Notes: a model not told the origin generated them from the sequence alone. DNA of 64,000 bases from Clostridium uliginosum (GCF_900112485.1 NZ_FOMG01000017.1:25014-89013), one strand, 5' to 3'. Positions 42,564 through 51,630 are shown, counted from the first letter of the stretch. Made by a program: numbers and translations.

Positions 42564-43526
42564 ATGAATTTAAAAAATAAATCTCAAGCAGAAAAAACAT
42601 TAAGCTTTAAATTTTTGATTAGAATTTGTAAATATGTAGTTTTGCCTATATTCATTATTCTACTATTATATATAATTTTAAATATGACAAGTAATATGTA
42701 TTGTTCTAAAAATCAAAACGAATTTATAGAGGAAAATCAACTACGCTACAAAATTTCATATCCCAATACTTATATTGGAGAAAATAGAACTTATGAATTA
42801 GGCTTTTATAAATACATGACCAATAATTTACTTTATAAAAATCTTTCTGGCAAAATATTACCATATGGTAATGTTGAAGAAATTGGTGGACTAGTAGGGG
42901 TAAATAGTGGAGTAATTAGCACTGGGAGAATGTCAAAAGCTATTTCAAAATTGGAAGATACTAAGTTTAATAAACGAAAAAGTGATATATCAGGATTAAG
43001 AGAATTATTATTTATATATCCAAATAGTGATTTAGAAGATGTTGTTGATGATAGAAAAATACTTACTGAAATAGATTCTGATAAAATCTTAGAAATATCA
43101 ATTTCATTTGATAAACCTTATAGTTTAAATGATGTAAAAAGCGAAATAGGTGAAGATTTTACAACTTTTTATTGGGTTGATGATAAGTTTAATTTAAATA
43201 CTTCAAATAGTAAGGATAGTATTAATGATATATGTCTTGAAAATGATGTATTTGGGATTAAGCTATTAAATGAAGATGGTAAAAAAGTAGCTAATGCTGA
43301 AAAAACATTTGTACAAGCTTTACAAGAATTACAAGATAATAAGCATGCTACTTTTCCGTATAATAAGCTATATTTATCAATTGCAGGTGAAAATAGAAAT
43401 CTAGAAGTTGATGACATTAAAATTAATGGAGCTGTGTTAGTTGGAAATAAAGATGAACTATCACATGTTCTCTCTAATAAAAATATTAAATATATTTTCA
43501 TTGGGTCTATTGTTGATAAATATTAA
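42564..43526 (+). CDS. Membrane-anchored extracellular protein, unknown, second
   Basis: Encodes 320 residues from the ATG at 42564; in-frame upstream starts (TTG 42534, ATG 42552) have poor spacing to AAAGGA. One N-terminal membrane helix (YVVLPIFIILLLYIILNMTS), then a 270-residue outside domain without known motifs (for example KIDSDKILEISISFDKPYSL-like beta segments). Between the previous gene and this one, a strong ribosome-binding site at 42495-42505 leads only to a six-codon frame. It lies directly before the MacB-type ATPase, so it is probably an accessory, adaptor-like subunit. Confidence 0.65.
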   Translation: MNLKNKSQAEKTLSFKFLIRICKYVVLPIFIILLLYIILNMTSNMYCSKNQNEFIEENQLRYKISYPNTYIGENRTYELGFYKYMTNNLLYKNLSGKILPYGNVEEIGGLVGVNSGVISTGRMSKAISKLEDTKFNKRKSDISGLRELLFIYPNSDLEDVVDDRKILTEIDSDKILEISISFDKPYSLNDVKSEIGEDFTTFYWVDDKFNLNTSNSKDSINDICLENDVFGIKLLNEDGKKVANAEKTFVQALQELQDNKHATFPYNKLYLSIAGENRNLEVDDIKINGAVLVGNKDELSHVLSNKNIKYIFIGSIVDKY

Positions 43527-43550
43527 ACATTATAGATAGGGGGGTATGGT

Positions 43551-44306
43551 ATGGAAGTATTAAGAGTTGAAAAAATTTCAAAATCATATGGGATAAAGAC
43601 AAATAAAATATGGGCTTTAAAAGATGTTAGTTTTTCTCTAAATAAGGGAGAATTACTTGCAATTATGGGGAGCAGTGGATCAGGAAAAAGCACACTTTTA
43701 AATATACTTGGAGCACTAGATTCACCAGATTCAGGTAAGGTGTATATCAATGGAAAATTGCAACAAGACTATCACATAGAACCTTTTGCAACTGAATATA
43801 GAAGTGAAAATATAGGATTTATTTTTCAGTCATTTAATTTGTTACGTGATTTAAGTGTTGAAGAAAATGTAGCTCTGCCATTAATTTTACAGGGAGTAGA
43901 GTCTAAAGAAATAAAAAAGAAAGTTGAGCAAGAATTAGATCTAGTTGGTCTAACAAGATGGAAAAAGCATAGACCGTCAGCACTTTCAGGAGGACAGCAA
44001 CAAAGGGTGGCCGTGGCAAGGGCTACAATTACAGAACCTAATCTATTGCTTGCAGATGAACCTACAGGTAATCTTGATTATAATACTTCGCTTGAAGTAC
44101 TTAACATATTTAAGATGATGAGAGAAAAGTTAAATCAAAGTATTATAATTGTAACCCATGATCCTATGGTAGCAAGTTATGCAGATAGAGTATTATTTTT
44201 TAATGATGGACAAATTGTAGATGAATATGAAAATAAAGAAAACAATAAGGAAAGTATTGATATCATATTAAAGAAATTTAAAGGAGTTATTAGTAAGCAT
44301 GATTAA
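43551..44306 (+). CDS. ABC transporter ATP-binding protein (LolD/MacB type)
   Basis: Encodes 251 residues. Walker [17 protein letters not shown], the X-loop region [19 protein letters not shown], signature [15 protein letters not shown], Walker [13 protein letters not shown] and H-loop VTHDP. This is the family that works with FtsX-type permeases in bacteriocin or peptide resistance and in lipoprotein release. GGGGGG lies upstream of the ATG. The end overlaps the start of the FtsX permease by eight bases, which confirms the pairing. Confidence 0.95.
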   Translation: MEVLRVEKISKSYGIKTNKIWALKDVSFSLNKGELLAIMGSSGSGKSTLLNILGALDSPDSGKVYINGKLQQDYHIEPFATEYRSENIGFIFQSFNLLRDLSVEENVALPLILQGVESKEIKKKVEQELDLVGLTRWKKHRPSALSGGQQQRVAVARATITEPNLLLADEPTGNLDYNTSLEVLNIFKMMREKLNQSIIIVTHDPMVASYADRVLFFNDGQIVDEYENKENNKESIDIILKKFKGVISKHD

Positions 44307-46776
44307 GAATTTAAGAGGTTTATCAAAAAGATTCTTTATATCTAATAAAACTATTACAATTCCATCTATAACAGCAATAGCTTTATCAATTTTATTAATA
44401 ACATCACTTATGAATTTCTCAATAAATTCAGAAAATAACTTAAAGAAAGAAACTCTTGAAAAATTTGGAGCTTTTGAAATACAATGTGGTTATGAGATAG
44501 ATAGTTCAAAAAGAATTACCAAAGACTTTTTAGAGGAAACTTCTTCTTTAGAAGGAATAGATAAAATATCACCAGTTATTGTAGATGGTATAAATATTGA
44601 AATCAATGGAATTAATACTTACACAGTAGGTATAGAAAATGATGAATTAAGTAAAAGTAAATATAAATATAATAGTGATGTTGAAGAAAATACAATAATT
44701 ATTAATAAACAGTTAGCAGATAGCTTAAAGGTTAATGAGGGCGATAATGTATTAGTCAATGGTAATGAAAATAAGGTTATAGAAATTTTAAATGATAAAA
44801 CATATAGTTCTAATTCTATAAATATGGCAGTCATGAATAGAAAATCATTAAAGGAAATATTAGGCTTTTTGGAAGAAGCTAATTATATGATGGTTAAGGT
44901 ACAAAATAATGATGATATATCTAAAGTATCTAAGGAATTAATAAATTTAGATAAAGATTTGAGAGTTGAAGTATTTCAAGAAGATAAGAACTTAAATGAG
45001 AATATTAATAATATGCGATATTTCATTGGATTTTTAGGGTGTTTAGTATTTATCATGTGTGGAATATTTATAGTATCTAATCTTCAAGGATATATATATA
45101 AATACACTAAAGATTTTTCAGTAATAAAGGCAATAGGAGGATCCTCTTATCAAGTTTTTATTACAGTATTAATGCAGACAATGATGATTAATATTACAGG
45201 AGTCCTTAGTGGAACAATATTATCATTTTTAACATGTAAATTATTTTTAGCTACCTTTGAATTTTATTTTTTGCCAGTACTAAAGATTGCTTTAATTGGA
45301 TTTTTAATAATTCAAATTGTTTTACTAATTCCTGTATTTAAAACTGCCAGAATATTACCCATAAAAGCGATGTCTAAAAATGACAATGTGGAATTTAAAC
45401 ATAAAATATTAATGAAATATACAATGATAGGAAGTTTGATTACTGGAATCTTAATAATTCTATTGTGTATAATCACACCAGACACAAAAGCTTTATTAGA
45501 TGCAATAGGGGGATTTTTATGTATATACTTAAGCTCTTTCTTATTTGTGATGTTATATATAAATAAAATTTTCAGTTTATTAATTAAGCCACTAAGGTTG
45601 ATCATTGGAAGATGTGGAGAAGTTTCAATGAAGATGCTAATACCTCAAGTTAAGAAGAATTCTATATTAATCTTAGCTATAACTACAATGATAGTCATAA
45701 CAAGTATTGGAGGAAGTTTTGTAAAATTAATTACATTGAACAGTGAACAGTATTATAGAAGTGAATATTTAACTGATATTGTACTAACATGTAATTATGA
45801 ACTTAATTATGAGAAAACCCTTAAACTATTAAATGATGTAAATGAATTTGATGATACAGTGGCATCAGTTATGACAGAAGGCGGGACAACAACTATTGTA
45901 AGAAATGATAGTAAAGGAAACAGTGGATTTTCTCTAGGTAATTTAGAAGAAATGAAAAAACAAGGGTTAATAAAAAAATTTGATGGTGATGCAAAAAATA
46001 AGGTTATTGTAAGTGAAGAATATGCTAAAGAAAAAAATATTGTGGTGGGCGAAAAACTTAAATTTATTAACCCTACGTTTAAAAATGAATATGAAAATAT
46101 GATTACTATTAATGAAGGTAATAAGGAGAAAGTGTATGAATATAACTTAGAAGTCAGTAGTATAGAAAATGATAAATTAATGAATCGCCATCCTGTATTA
46201 ATTGATATATCAAATACAAAATTAGTTAATGATATTTCAGGTAGTTTAAATAAAATGTATATAGATACAACTAATAAGAATATAGATACATTATTAAATG
46301 AAAAAAGACAAGAATATCAAGGAATAAAGTGGGCTACCTTAGAAAATGTATTAACAGAAACTAATAAAGCTATAGAAGAACGATGGAAATATTTTAAATT
46401 AGGTTTAGTAATTCTCTATTGCTCAATGATATTTGGAATAATTACTTCAATTAAAAATAATATAAATTCTAATAGAAAAGAATATGCTCTTTTAAGATGT
46501 ATGAAATTTAAACAAAAGGACTTAAGCAAAATGATAATAACTCAATCAATAGTTTTCTTGTTACTTGGCGATATATTAGGATTAATAATTGGAACTATTG
46601 GATCTTTTATAGTATCAATATTTGATGGAGGAACTACATTTATAGTTCCAGACTATACTACATTGATATTAACTTGTATAGGCTCAATTATATTAACAGT
46701 GTTTTGTATTATTCCGGATATATGTAAAATTGGAAAGGAAAAATTAATTCTAGAGTTAAATCAAGAGGAACTATAA
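44299..46776 (+). CDS. FtsX-type ABC permease, duplicated form
   Basis: Encodes 825 residues with about ten membrane helices: one near the N-terminus (ITIPSITAIALSILLITSLM), a large outside domain, three helices at about 240-350, two at 375-425 and one at about 455-480, a second outside domain and three at about 700-810. FSVIKAIGGSSYQVF and YALLRCMKFKQKDLSKM are the two FtsX cytoplasmic loops. Such proteins (BceB/YtrF/MacB-like) expel or detach antimicrobial peptides. It is the last gene of this operon; a terminator follows. Confidence 0.9.
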   Translation: MIKNLRGLSKRFFISNKTITIPSITAIALSILLITSLMNFSINSENNLKKETLEKFGAFEIQCGYEIDSSKRITKDFLEETSSLEGIDKISPVIVDGINIEINGINTYTVGIENDELSKSKYKYNSDVEENTIIINKQLADSLKVNEGDNVLVNGNENKVIEILNDKTYSSNSINMAVMNRKSLKEILGFLEEANYMMVKVQNNDDISKVSKELINLDKDLRVEVFQEDKNLNENINNMRYFIGFLGCLVFIMCGIFIVSNLQGYIYKYTKDFSVIKAIGGSSYQVFITVLMQTMMINITGVLSGTILSFLTCKLFLATFEFYFLPVLKIALIGFLIIQIVLLIPVFKTARILPIKAMSKNDNVEFKHKILMKYTMIGSLITGILIILLCIITPDTKALLDAIGGFLCIYLSSFLFVMLYINKIFSLLIKPLRLIIGRCGEVSMKMLIPQVKKNSILILAITTMIVITSIGGSFVKLITLNSEQYYRSEYLTDIVLTCNYELNYEKTLKLLNDVNEFDDTVASVMTEGGTTTIVRNDSKGNSGFSLGNLEEMKKQGLIKKFDGDAKNKVIVSEEYAKEKNIVVGEKLKFINPTFKNEYENMITINEGNKEKVYEYNLEVSSIENDKLMNRHPVLIDISNTKLVNDISGSLNKMYIDTTNKNIDTLLNEKRQEYQGIKWATLENVLTETNKAIEERWKYFKLGLVILYCSMIFGIITSIKNNINSNRKEYALLRCMKFKQKDLSKMIITQSIVFLLLGDILGLIIGTIGSFIVSIFDGGTTFIVPDYTTLILTCIGSIILTVFCIIPDICKIGKEKLILELNQEEL

Positions 46777-46813
46777 TGTTAATGGTAGAGAGATGGATAC
46801 TTAAATAAAATAG

Positions 46814-46858
46814 AACAGGCATTTTATTATCAAATTTGATAGTGAAATGTCTGTTTTT
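46814..46858 (+). terminator. Terminator after the FtsX permease
   Basis: Arms AACAGGCATTT and AAATGTCTGTT with a partly paired inner part (TTATCAAATTTGATA), followed by a T-run. It separates the first exporter operon from the second secreted-protein locus. Confidence 0.75.
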
Positions 46859-47031
46859 AATAATTATTAAAAAACTTAGGTCACAAGTCCCCTAAGTAGG
46901 ATAAGTGTCACCTACTAGAAAAAAGCGGAGCTAGTCAAAAATGTAACATTTGATGAGACGACAGTTGTACTTGATAAGATAAATCAAAAGAGTATATATA
47001 CTATCTTTAGTAAAAATTCAATACTATTAGC

Positions 47032-47184
47032 ATAAAACGTACATTTTAGGAACTAAACGGAATATTTTGGAGAAATAAAGCAAAAATATTAAGTATTTAC
47101 GTTTTATGTGTAATTTTCTTCGTTTAGAGCACGATTTTTTGCGTTTAGAGTAATATATATTTACATAAATTGAATATTATGTAA
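47032..47184. promoter_or_regulatory. LytTR (AgrA-type) direct-repeat region, copy 2
   Basis: Near-duplicate of the region at 37757-37888. Plus-facing CGTTT motifs start at 47100, 47121 and 47142, exactly 21 bases apart (CGTTTTA, CGTTTAG, CGTTTAG). Minus-facing TAAAACG and TAAACG lie at 47034-47059 with CG pairs 20 bases apart. The palindrome TTACATAA...TTATGTAA (47161-47184) and the 28-base box (47212-47239) follow in the same order as in copy 1. Confidence 0.75.
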
Positions 47185-47211
47185 GAATATATTTGTAGTT
47201 AACCACAATGT

Positions 47212-47239
47212 AAATAAATAGCTATAGCTAAATAGTTAC
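47212..47239 (+). promoter_or_regulatory. 28-base shared box, copy 2
   Basis: AAATAAATAGCTATAGC, then TA, then AATAGTTAC, identical to the box at 37916-37943 in front of secreted protein 1. It lies between the predicted promoter and the coding part, so it is probably in the 5' untranslated leader. TAGCTATAGCTA in its centre is itself palindromic. Confidence 0.65.
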
Positions 47240-47243
47240 TATA

Positions 47244-47327
47244 AAATTATTTTCAATGCTTGTATGTGGAGTATTAGCAACAATGAGTACCACTACAGTT
47301 TTTGCAAATACTTTAGTACAAGCTTAA
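47244..47327 (+). pseudogene. Orphan signal-peptide remnant behind the duplicated promoter
   Basis: Directly after the shared box the frame reads KLFSMLVCGVLATMSTTTVF ANTLVQA and stops. This is a signal peptide with an Ala-x-Ala type end and nothing after it. The ribosome-binding site and proper start codon present in copy 1 are missing. It looks like a former secreted-protein gene reduced by deletion to its signal peptide. Confidence 0.6.
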
Positions 47328-47576
47328 ACTAACAAAACAAGTATACACAAACAATTTTTAAGCAATATAGCTTAGAAATATAACATTCAAGTTCTATAAT
47401 TCTTTTGGGAAAGTTTTTAGAAAGAAGAGTGATTTGAAATAATAAATTTCTGATATTTAGTATGAGAAGTCCAATTTTTAAGCATAAGATATTTACCCTA
47501 AAAAATGTATTCTTAGGATTTTGGTAGAAAATATTTGCAAAGTATTTTATGCAAAGAATGGCAGAATTAATAAAAG

Positions 47577-47616
47577 AGAGTTCCCACAGGCTCTAATGAG
47601 TTTCTGTGAGAACTCT
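47577..47616 (+). promoter_or_regulatory. Leader hairpin before secreted protein 2
   Basis: Arms AGAGTTCCCACAG (47577-47589) and CTGTGAGAACTCT (47604-47616) with one mismatch, ending just before the ribosome-binding site GATAGGAGAT. No T-run follows, so it is more likely an mRNA-stabilising or translation-control hairpin than a terminator. Confidence 0.5.
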
Positions 47617-47638
47617 GAATAGATAGGAGATTGTCAAA

Positions 47639-48043
47639 ATGAAAAAAACATTATTAGCAGCAATTTTAGGACTTACTATATTACTTCCGTCAACTGCAGC
47701 ATTTGCATATGATCATGGGGATTCTGGATCATGGATTATGGGAGGCACACAAACGAAGATTAAAGGATCATTATATTTAGTTAATGATGGTGATCCAGAC
47801 GTGGCTCAAGCTAAAACACACAATATGAGTAATAGTATCGCGGTTAAAGTAAAAGTATATGCAACAAGATCTGGTGAGACAGATCAAGACAGTTGGAATG
47901 AAGATACTAGTTCAGAAGGAGAAGATGCATATGCTAAAGGTACATCTGACAGGCCAGATTGCTGGGGAAGTGGACATTCAACAGCATCATCCAAAGATAA
48001 GAAGTTTAAATGGTTATATATCCAGGTAGGGGATCTTTCATAA
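47639..48043 (+). CDS. Small secreted protein 2, candidate bacteriocin-like effector
   Basis: Encodes 134 residues with a clear signal peptide (MKKTLLAAILGLTILLPSTA, cleavage near AFA-YD). The mature protein (about 111 residues) is Gly/Ser/Asp-rich: YDHGDSGSWIMGGTQTKIKG, AKTHNMSNSIAVKVKVYATR, and RPDCWGSGHSTASSKDKKFK with one Cys. The G-x-W..GG start, the TH-rich centre and the size recall lactococcin 972-type bacteriocins, but the match is too weak to assign. GATAGGAGAT precedes the ATG. A hairpin at 48060 and an ABC exporter of the FtsX type follow, an arrangement typical of lactococcin 972-like loci. Confidence 0.75.
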   Translation: MKKTLLAAILGLTILLPSTAAFAYDHGDSGSWIMGGTQTKIKGSLYLVNDGDPDVAQAKTHNMSNSIAVKVKVYATRSGETDQDSWNEDTSSEGEDAYAKGTSDRPDCWGSGHSTASSKDKKFKWLYIQVGDLS

Positions 48044-48059
48044 TATGGATTAAAATAGT

Positions 48060-48092
48060 AATATTAGTAAAGCTTTATGCTTTACTAATATT
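48060..48092 (+). terminator. Perfect hairpin between secreted protein 2 and the exporter genes
   Basis: Arms AATATTAGTAAAGC (48060-48073) and complement (48079-48092) with a five-base loop and only a short T-run. It probably lets part of the transcription through, so that the secreted protein is made in excess over the exporter. Confidence 0.65.
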
Positions 48093-48106
48093 TAATGAGG
48101 TAAAAT

Positions 48107-49207
48107 ATGAATAAATATACAAAAATAGAGATATTTTTAATGATTGGATTTTTAGTATCAACTTTTACATTTAGTTTAACAATAAGTACTGTGTATTCAA
48201 AATATAATAAAGTAACAGAGGCAAATGAATTTAATAAAGACTATAAGCATTTAGATATAAGTGGAATACATGAAACTAGATACATAGATGGATATGAGGT
48301 TATAGATGAAGAAGATGATAAAAAAAATATAAGCTTATTAGAAATAATAGATGAAGTTCAAAAAGCAGGATATAAGAAAATCATACTAAACCCACTTAGG
48401 GATCAAATCGAAATTGGAAATAATTTCTATACAAATGATATATGGCCATGTTCAGATGGGATTGATATAAGGAGTCAAAATATAATTAAAGGAAGATACT
48501 TAACTGAAGAAGAGTTAAATAGTAATGAAAAAGTTGCAGTTATAGGCTCTGGCATGGAGAGAGTAGTTGAAGAGAAAAATGGAGAAAATTATATAAAGAT
48601 ATTTAATGAAGATTATAAAGTAATTGGTGTGCTAGGAGATACAGAGGTATTTAAATATAGCAGTGTAATACCAATAAAATCTTTGTATTGTATAAATGAC
48701 AAATTGCCTAAAGTTACTTTTTTGGAACATAATATAGATAATACAAGTATTAAAGAAATCGATAATAAAAATATTACTAGTGCTCAGAGTAATATTTCAA
48801 AAATTCCAGTTGTAAATTATTTATTTAAAAATGCTTATGAACTTAAAAATAATTTATATCAGGTAATACTTGGAATAACCAATTTACTTTTATTCTCATA
48901 TTTTTTTGCTAAAAGTATAAGAAAAAAAGTTGCTATTATGAAAGTGTTAGGAGCTAAAAATTGGGACGTATTTAAAGAGGTATTTGCAAAATTTATAAGA
49001 GTATCTTCTATAGGAATTGTTGGGGGTCTTGTATTATCAAAGTTTACAGTGGATTTTATTAGACAAACATTTACTTCTCTATATTCAGAGGTTAATATTC
49101 AAAATATAATATTAACTTCGATATTAATATTATTAATATCTATAGTTGTTTCTATAAGTGTTCTGTTCAATGTGATTAGATTTAAAATAATGAAAGAAAT
49201 AAGGTAA
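48107..49207 (+). CDS. FtsX-type ABC permease half (first)
   Basis: Encodes 366 residues: an N-terminal membrane helix (IFLMIGFLVSTFTFSLTIS), an outside MacB-like domain of about 230 residues (including NSNEKVAVIGSGMERVV and KVIGVLGDTEVFKYSSVIP), then three helices at about 250-360. KKVAIMKVLGAKNWDVFKEV is the FtsX cytoplasmic loop after the first of these. TAATGAGG precedes the ATG. Together with the next permease and ATPase it forms an exporter with two half permeases, the counterpart of the single 825-residue permease upstream. Confidence 0.88.
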   Translation: MNKYTKIEIFLMIGFLVSTFTFSLTISTVYSKYNKVTEANEFNKDYKHLDISGIHETRYIDGYEVIDEEDDKKNISLLEIIDEVQKAGYKKIILNPLRDQIEIGNNFYTNDIWPCSDGIDIRSQNIIKGRYLTEEELNSNEKVAVIGSGMERVVEEKNGENYIKIFNEDYKVIGVLGDTEVFKYSSVIPIKSLYCINDKLPKVTFLEHNIDNTSIKEIDNKNITSAQSNISKIPVVNYLFKNAYELKNNLYQVILGITNLLLFSYFFAKSIRKKVAIMKVLGAKNWDVFKEVFAKFIRVSSIGIVGGLVLSKFTVDFIRQTFTSLYSEVNIQNIILTSILILLISIVVSISVLFNVIRFKIMKEIR

Positions 49208-49212
49208 GTAAT

Positions 49213-50442
49213 ATGAAAAATAAATTTATCTTTTTTGATATAAGAAGAAACTTTATAGTTAATATATTAATTATGGTAGAAGTGGCTCTATGGATATTTT
49301 ATGCAGCTTCTTTAGTTTCCTTAATTAACTTTGATAATTCATATAGAAATAGATATAATAGATCAATCTCTATTGATAATTCAGAAGTTATGAAATTTTA
49401 TAAGCTGATTGCTAATGGGGATTCTTATGAAAATAGTGATATTTATAAAAATGATATAAAAGAAAGTCTTAAAGTAATAAGTGATAATAATTATACTTAT
49501 GGATTTGTTCAAAGAGATGAAAATGAAGAGATTCCAATTAAATCTTTTGGGTTCAATTCTAAAGAGTTACAGTCAAATTTCACAAAAGCAGACAAGCTTT
49601 CTTCAGCAATCAATCCAATTGGATTTAATTATGGAATGATAGAACATTACCAAAAAAATATAATTGGAGAAATTTCTCAAGAAGAATGGGTTAGAAGGGA
49701 TAATTATATACCTGTAATTGTAGGAAATGAAATAGCTAGAAAGGTTAAAGTTGGTGATAGCTATGTATCAAATAATATAACATATAAAATTGTAGGCCAA
49801 TTTAAAAACGATACATTAGCATATGATTATACAAGTAGTATAAATAGTTCATTTTTATTAAATACATCATTTGTCATCCCATTAAGTGAGGAAAAGTTTT
49901 TTAAAAATTTTGGGTATGAACCTATAACAATATTTTTTAAAGGTGATAAAGAAGAAAACTCAATGAAAATAAACTCAGATATAGAAAAAATTTCTAAGGA
50001 TATAGTTATCTCAAATTTTGAGGAAGATTTAAACAAATTTTTAGAAGAATTAAAGTCACAAAAATATTATGAAATATTTAGAATAATTATAGTTACTATT
50101 ATTGCATCTGCATCAATAATTACTACTATTAGTTATAAAATAAATGAAGATAGGGATAGAATTGGAATTCTTTATTCTTTTGGGATTAGCAAAAAGGATA
50201 TATTTAAAACCTTTTCTACTGAGTTTCTTATAAATATACTTATTGGAATTATAGGAGGAAGTTTATTTTATTTAAAAAACTGTAAAAGTGTTTACTCATT
50301 TTTTATTAATGAGAATTTGTTATTTAATTTATATATTGCCATAGTCATATTATTAGTAGTAATTATGTCAATTATGTTAATAGGGTTTAATCAGATAAAT
50401 AAGTTAACTCCAAAAGAGATGATAGGAGGCTTTGTAGAATGA
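49213..50442 (+). CDS. FtsX-type ABC permease half (second)
   Basis: Encodes 409 residues with the same topology as the previous gene: N-terminal helix (ILIMVEVALWIFYAASLVSL), outside domain of about 260 residues, and three helices near the C-terminus. RIGILYSFGISKKDIFKTF is the FtsX loop. It starts five bases after the previous stop and overlaps the ATPase start by four bases (ATGA), so all three are co-translated. Its outside domain is distinct from the first half's, suggesting a heterodimeric transporter. Confidence 0.85.
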   Translation: MKNKFIFFDIRRNFIVNILIMVEVALWIFYAASLVSLINFDNSYRNRYNRSISIDNSEVMKFYKLIANGDSYENSDIYKNDIKESLKVISDNNYTYGFVQRDENEEIPIKSFGFNSKELQSNFTKADKLSSAINPIGFNYGMIEHYQKNIIGEISQEEWVRRDNYIPVIVGNEIARKVKVGDSYVSNNITYKIVGQFKNDTLAYDYTSSINSSFLLNTSFVIPLSEEKFFKNFGYEPITIFFKGDKEENSMKINSDIEKISKDIVISNFEEDLNKFLEELKSQKYYEIFRIIIVTIIASASIITTISYKINEDRDRIGILYSFGISKKDIFKTFSTEFLINILIGIIGGSLFYLKNCKSVYSFFINENLLFNLYIAIVILLVVIMSIMLIGFNQINKLTPKEMIGGFVE

Positions 50443-51125
50443 GTATATTAGATGTGAGAAATATATATAAGATTTATGGAAAAGATAGTAGTGAAGTTAA
50501 AGCTGTTAATGGGATAAGTATAAAAGTTGATAAAGGTGAAGTTGTAGCTATTATGGGGCCATCAGGATGTGGTAAAAGTACATTACTTAATATATTAGGG
50601 TGTATAGATGCTCCAACTAAAGGAGAATATTATATAGATGGAGTTCAAGTAGACTTTAAAAAACTTAATAATTTATCACAAATTAGAAATGAGAAGATTT
50701 CCTTTATATTTCAGAATTTTGCTTTAATAAAAGATCTTAGTGTTTTAGAAAACATAATATTACCTCTTAAGTTTAGGGGGGGTCCATATAAAGAAAGAGT
50801 AAATAAAGCAATGAAATATTTAAAGGAATTAGAGATTGAAAATTTAAAAAATAAAAGTGTAAGAGAATTATCAGGAGGACAGCAACAAAGAGTTTCAATT
50901 GCTAGAGCGCTTACTCAGGAAAGTGAAGTTATATTAGCAGACGAACCAACTGGAGCATTAGATGAACAAAATAGTATTAAAATTATGGAAGTATTAAAAG
51001 AATTAAACAAAAAGTATAATAAGACAATAATTGTTGTAACACATGATAACCTTGTAGCAAGTTTTTGTGATAAGGTTCTGAAAATGAAAGATGGAAAATG
51101 GGACAATATGAAGAATGTGAACTAA
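50439..51125 (+). CDS. ABC transporter ATP-binding protein (LolD/MacB type)
   Basis: Encodes 228 residues. Walker [19 protein letters not shown]-loop region QNFALIKDLSVLENIILPL, signature [15 protein letters not shown], Walker B VILADEPTGALDEQ and H-loop VTHDN are intact. It overlaps the second half permease by four bases. The family fits bacteriocin-linked ABC systems (the ATPase of lactococcin 972-type clusters belongs here), so it could export or provide immunity to secreted protein 2. Confidence 0.95.
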   Translation: MSILDVRNIYKIYGKDSSEVKAVNGISIKVDKGEVVAIMGPSGCGKSTLLNILGCIDAPTKGEYYIDGVQVDFKKLNNLSQIRNEKISFIFQNFALIKDLSVLENIILPLKFRGGPYKERVNKAMKYLKELEIENLKNKSVRELSGGQQQRVSIARALTQESEVILADEPTGALDEQNSIKIMEVLKELNKKYNKTIIVVTHDNLVASFCDKVLKMKDGKWDNMKNVN

Positions 51126-51136
51126 CTTACCATCAT

Positions 51137-51264
51137 TTCAAAATTGAATACTATCTTAGGCATATTAGGCACATTCAAAAAAATAACAAGTGAAATATAC
51201 TAGCTGACTTACTTGTTATTTATTTTAATATGCCTTAATAAGCAAGATAGTATTCAATTTTGAA
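51137..51264. repeat. Nested fold-back: perfect outer arms around a family C element
   Basis: Outer arms TTCAAAATTGAATACTATCT (51137-51156) and AGATAGTATTCAATTTTGAA (51245-51264) are perfectly complementary. Between them lies a complete family C element (51159-51237) with TTAGGCACATTCAAAAAAAT and TTATTTTAATATGCCTTAA ends. The C element seems to have entered the loop of an older hairpin, possibly the terminator of the exporter operon. Confidence 0.75.
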
Positions 51265-51291
51265 TTCACTTACATTAATGCATACTCTTTT

Positions 51292-51570
51292 CCAAAGATT
51301 CTCTAATTAATATCACTTTATCCTTTTTGTAAAGTGGATATTGAAATTTTACTTTTAGAATTCTTAAGTGAGAGTCAAAAAGTGATGTTCCAAATATTAT
51401 ATTTGGCTAACAGAACTTTCCATGTGAGCATTTTATATTTTGTTGCTCGAACTTACTCAGCGAATGAATATGAGTCGAATAATGAAATAATAGTACTTTC
51501 AGTAAAGCACGCCAAGTATAATTTAAAAAGTTTAGGCATTTTATTGGTTCATATTTACAATGTTGTTTAA
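51292..51570. repeat. Diverged family B element
   Basis: Shares with the element at 59292 the segments GAATTCTTAAGTGAGAGTCA, AAAAGTGATGTTCCAAAT and TTTGTTGCTCGAACTTACTC (AGCGAATGAATATGAGTCGA). The outer tips are worn. A short open frame across it is an accident of the repeat, not a gene. Confidence 0.6.
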
Positions 51571-51630
51571 AAAATCTATGAAATGTACTACAATTAAATT
51601 AAGACACATTATTATATGGAGGAAATATTA

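Noticed and set aside
46870..46975. Sequence after the terminator that resembles the end of an insertion sequence
   Set aside because: No inverted repeats, target duplication or transposase reading frame could be found.
47639..48043. Firm assignment of secreted protein 2 to lactococcin 972
   Set aside because: Size, signal peptide and neighbours fit, but the sequence similarity I can see is too weak to name the family.
51334..51570. 78-residue open frame
   Set aside because: It lies wholly within a diverged family B repeat, has no ribosome-binding site, and the same sequence at 59340-59580 does not keep the frame.
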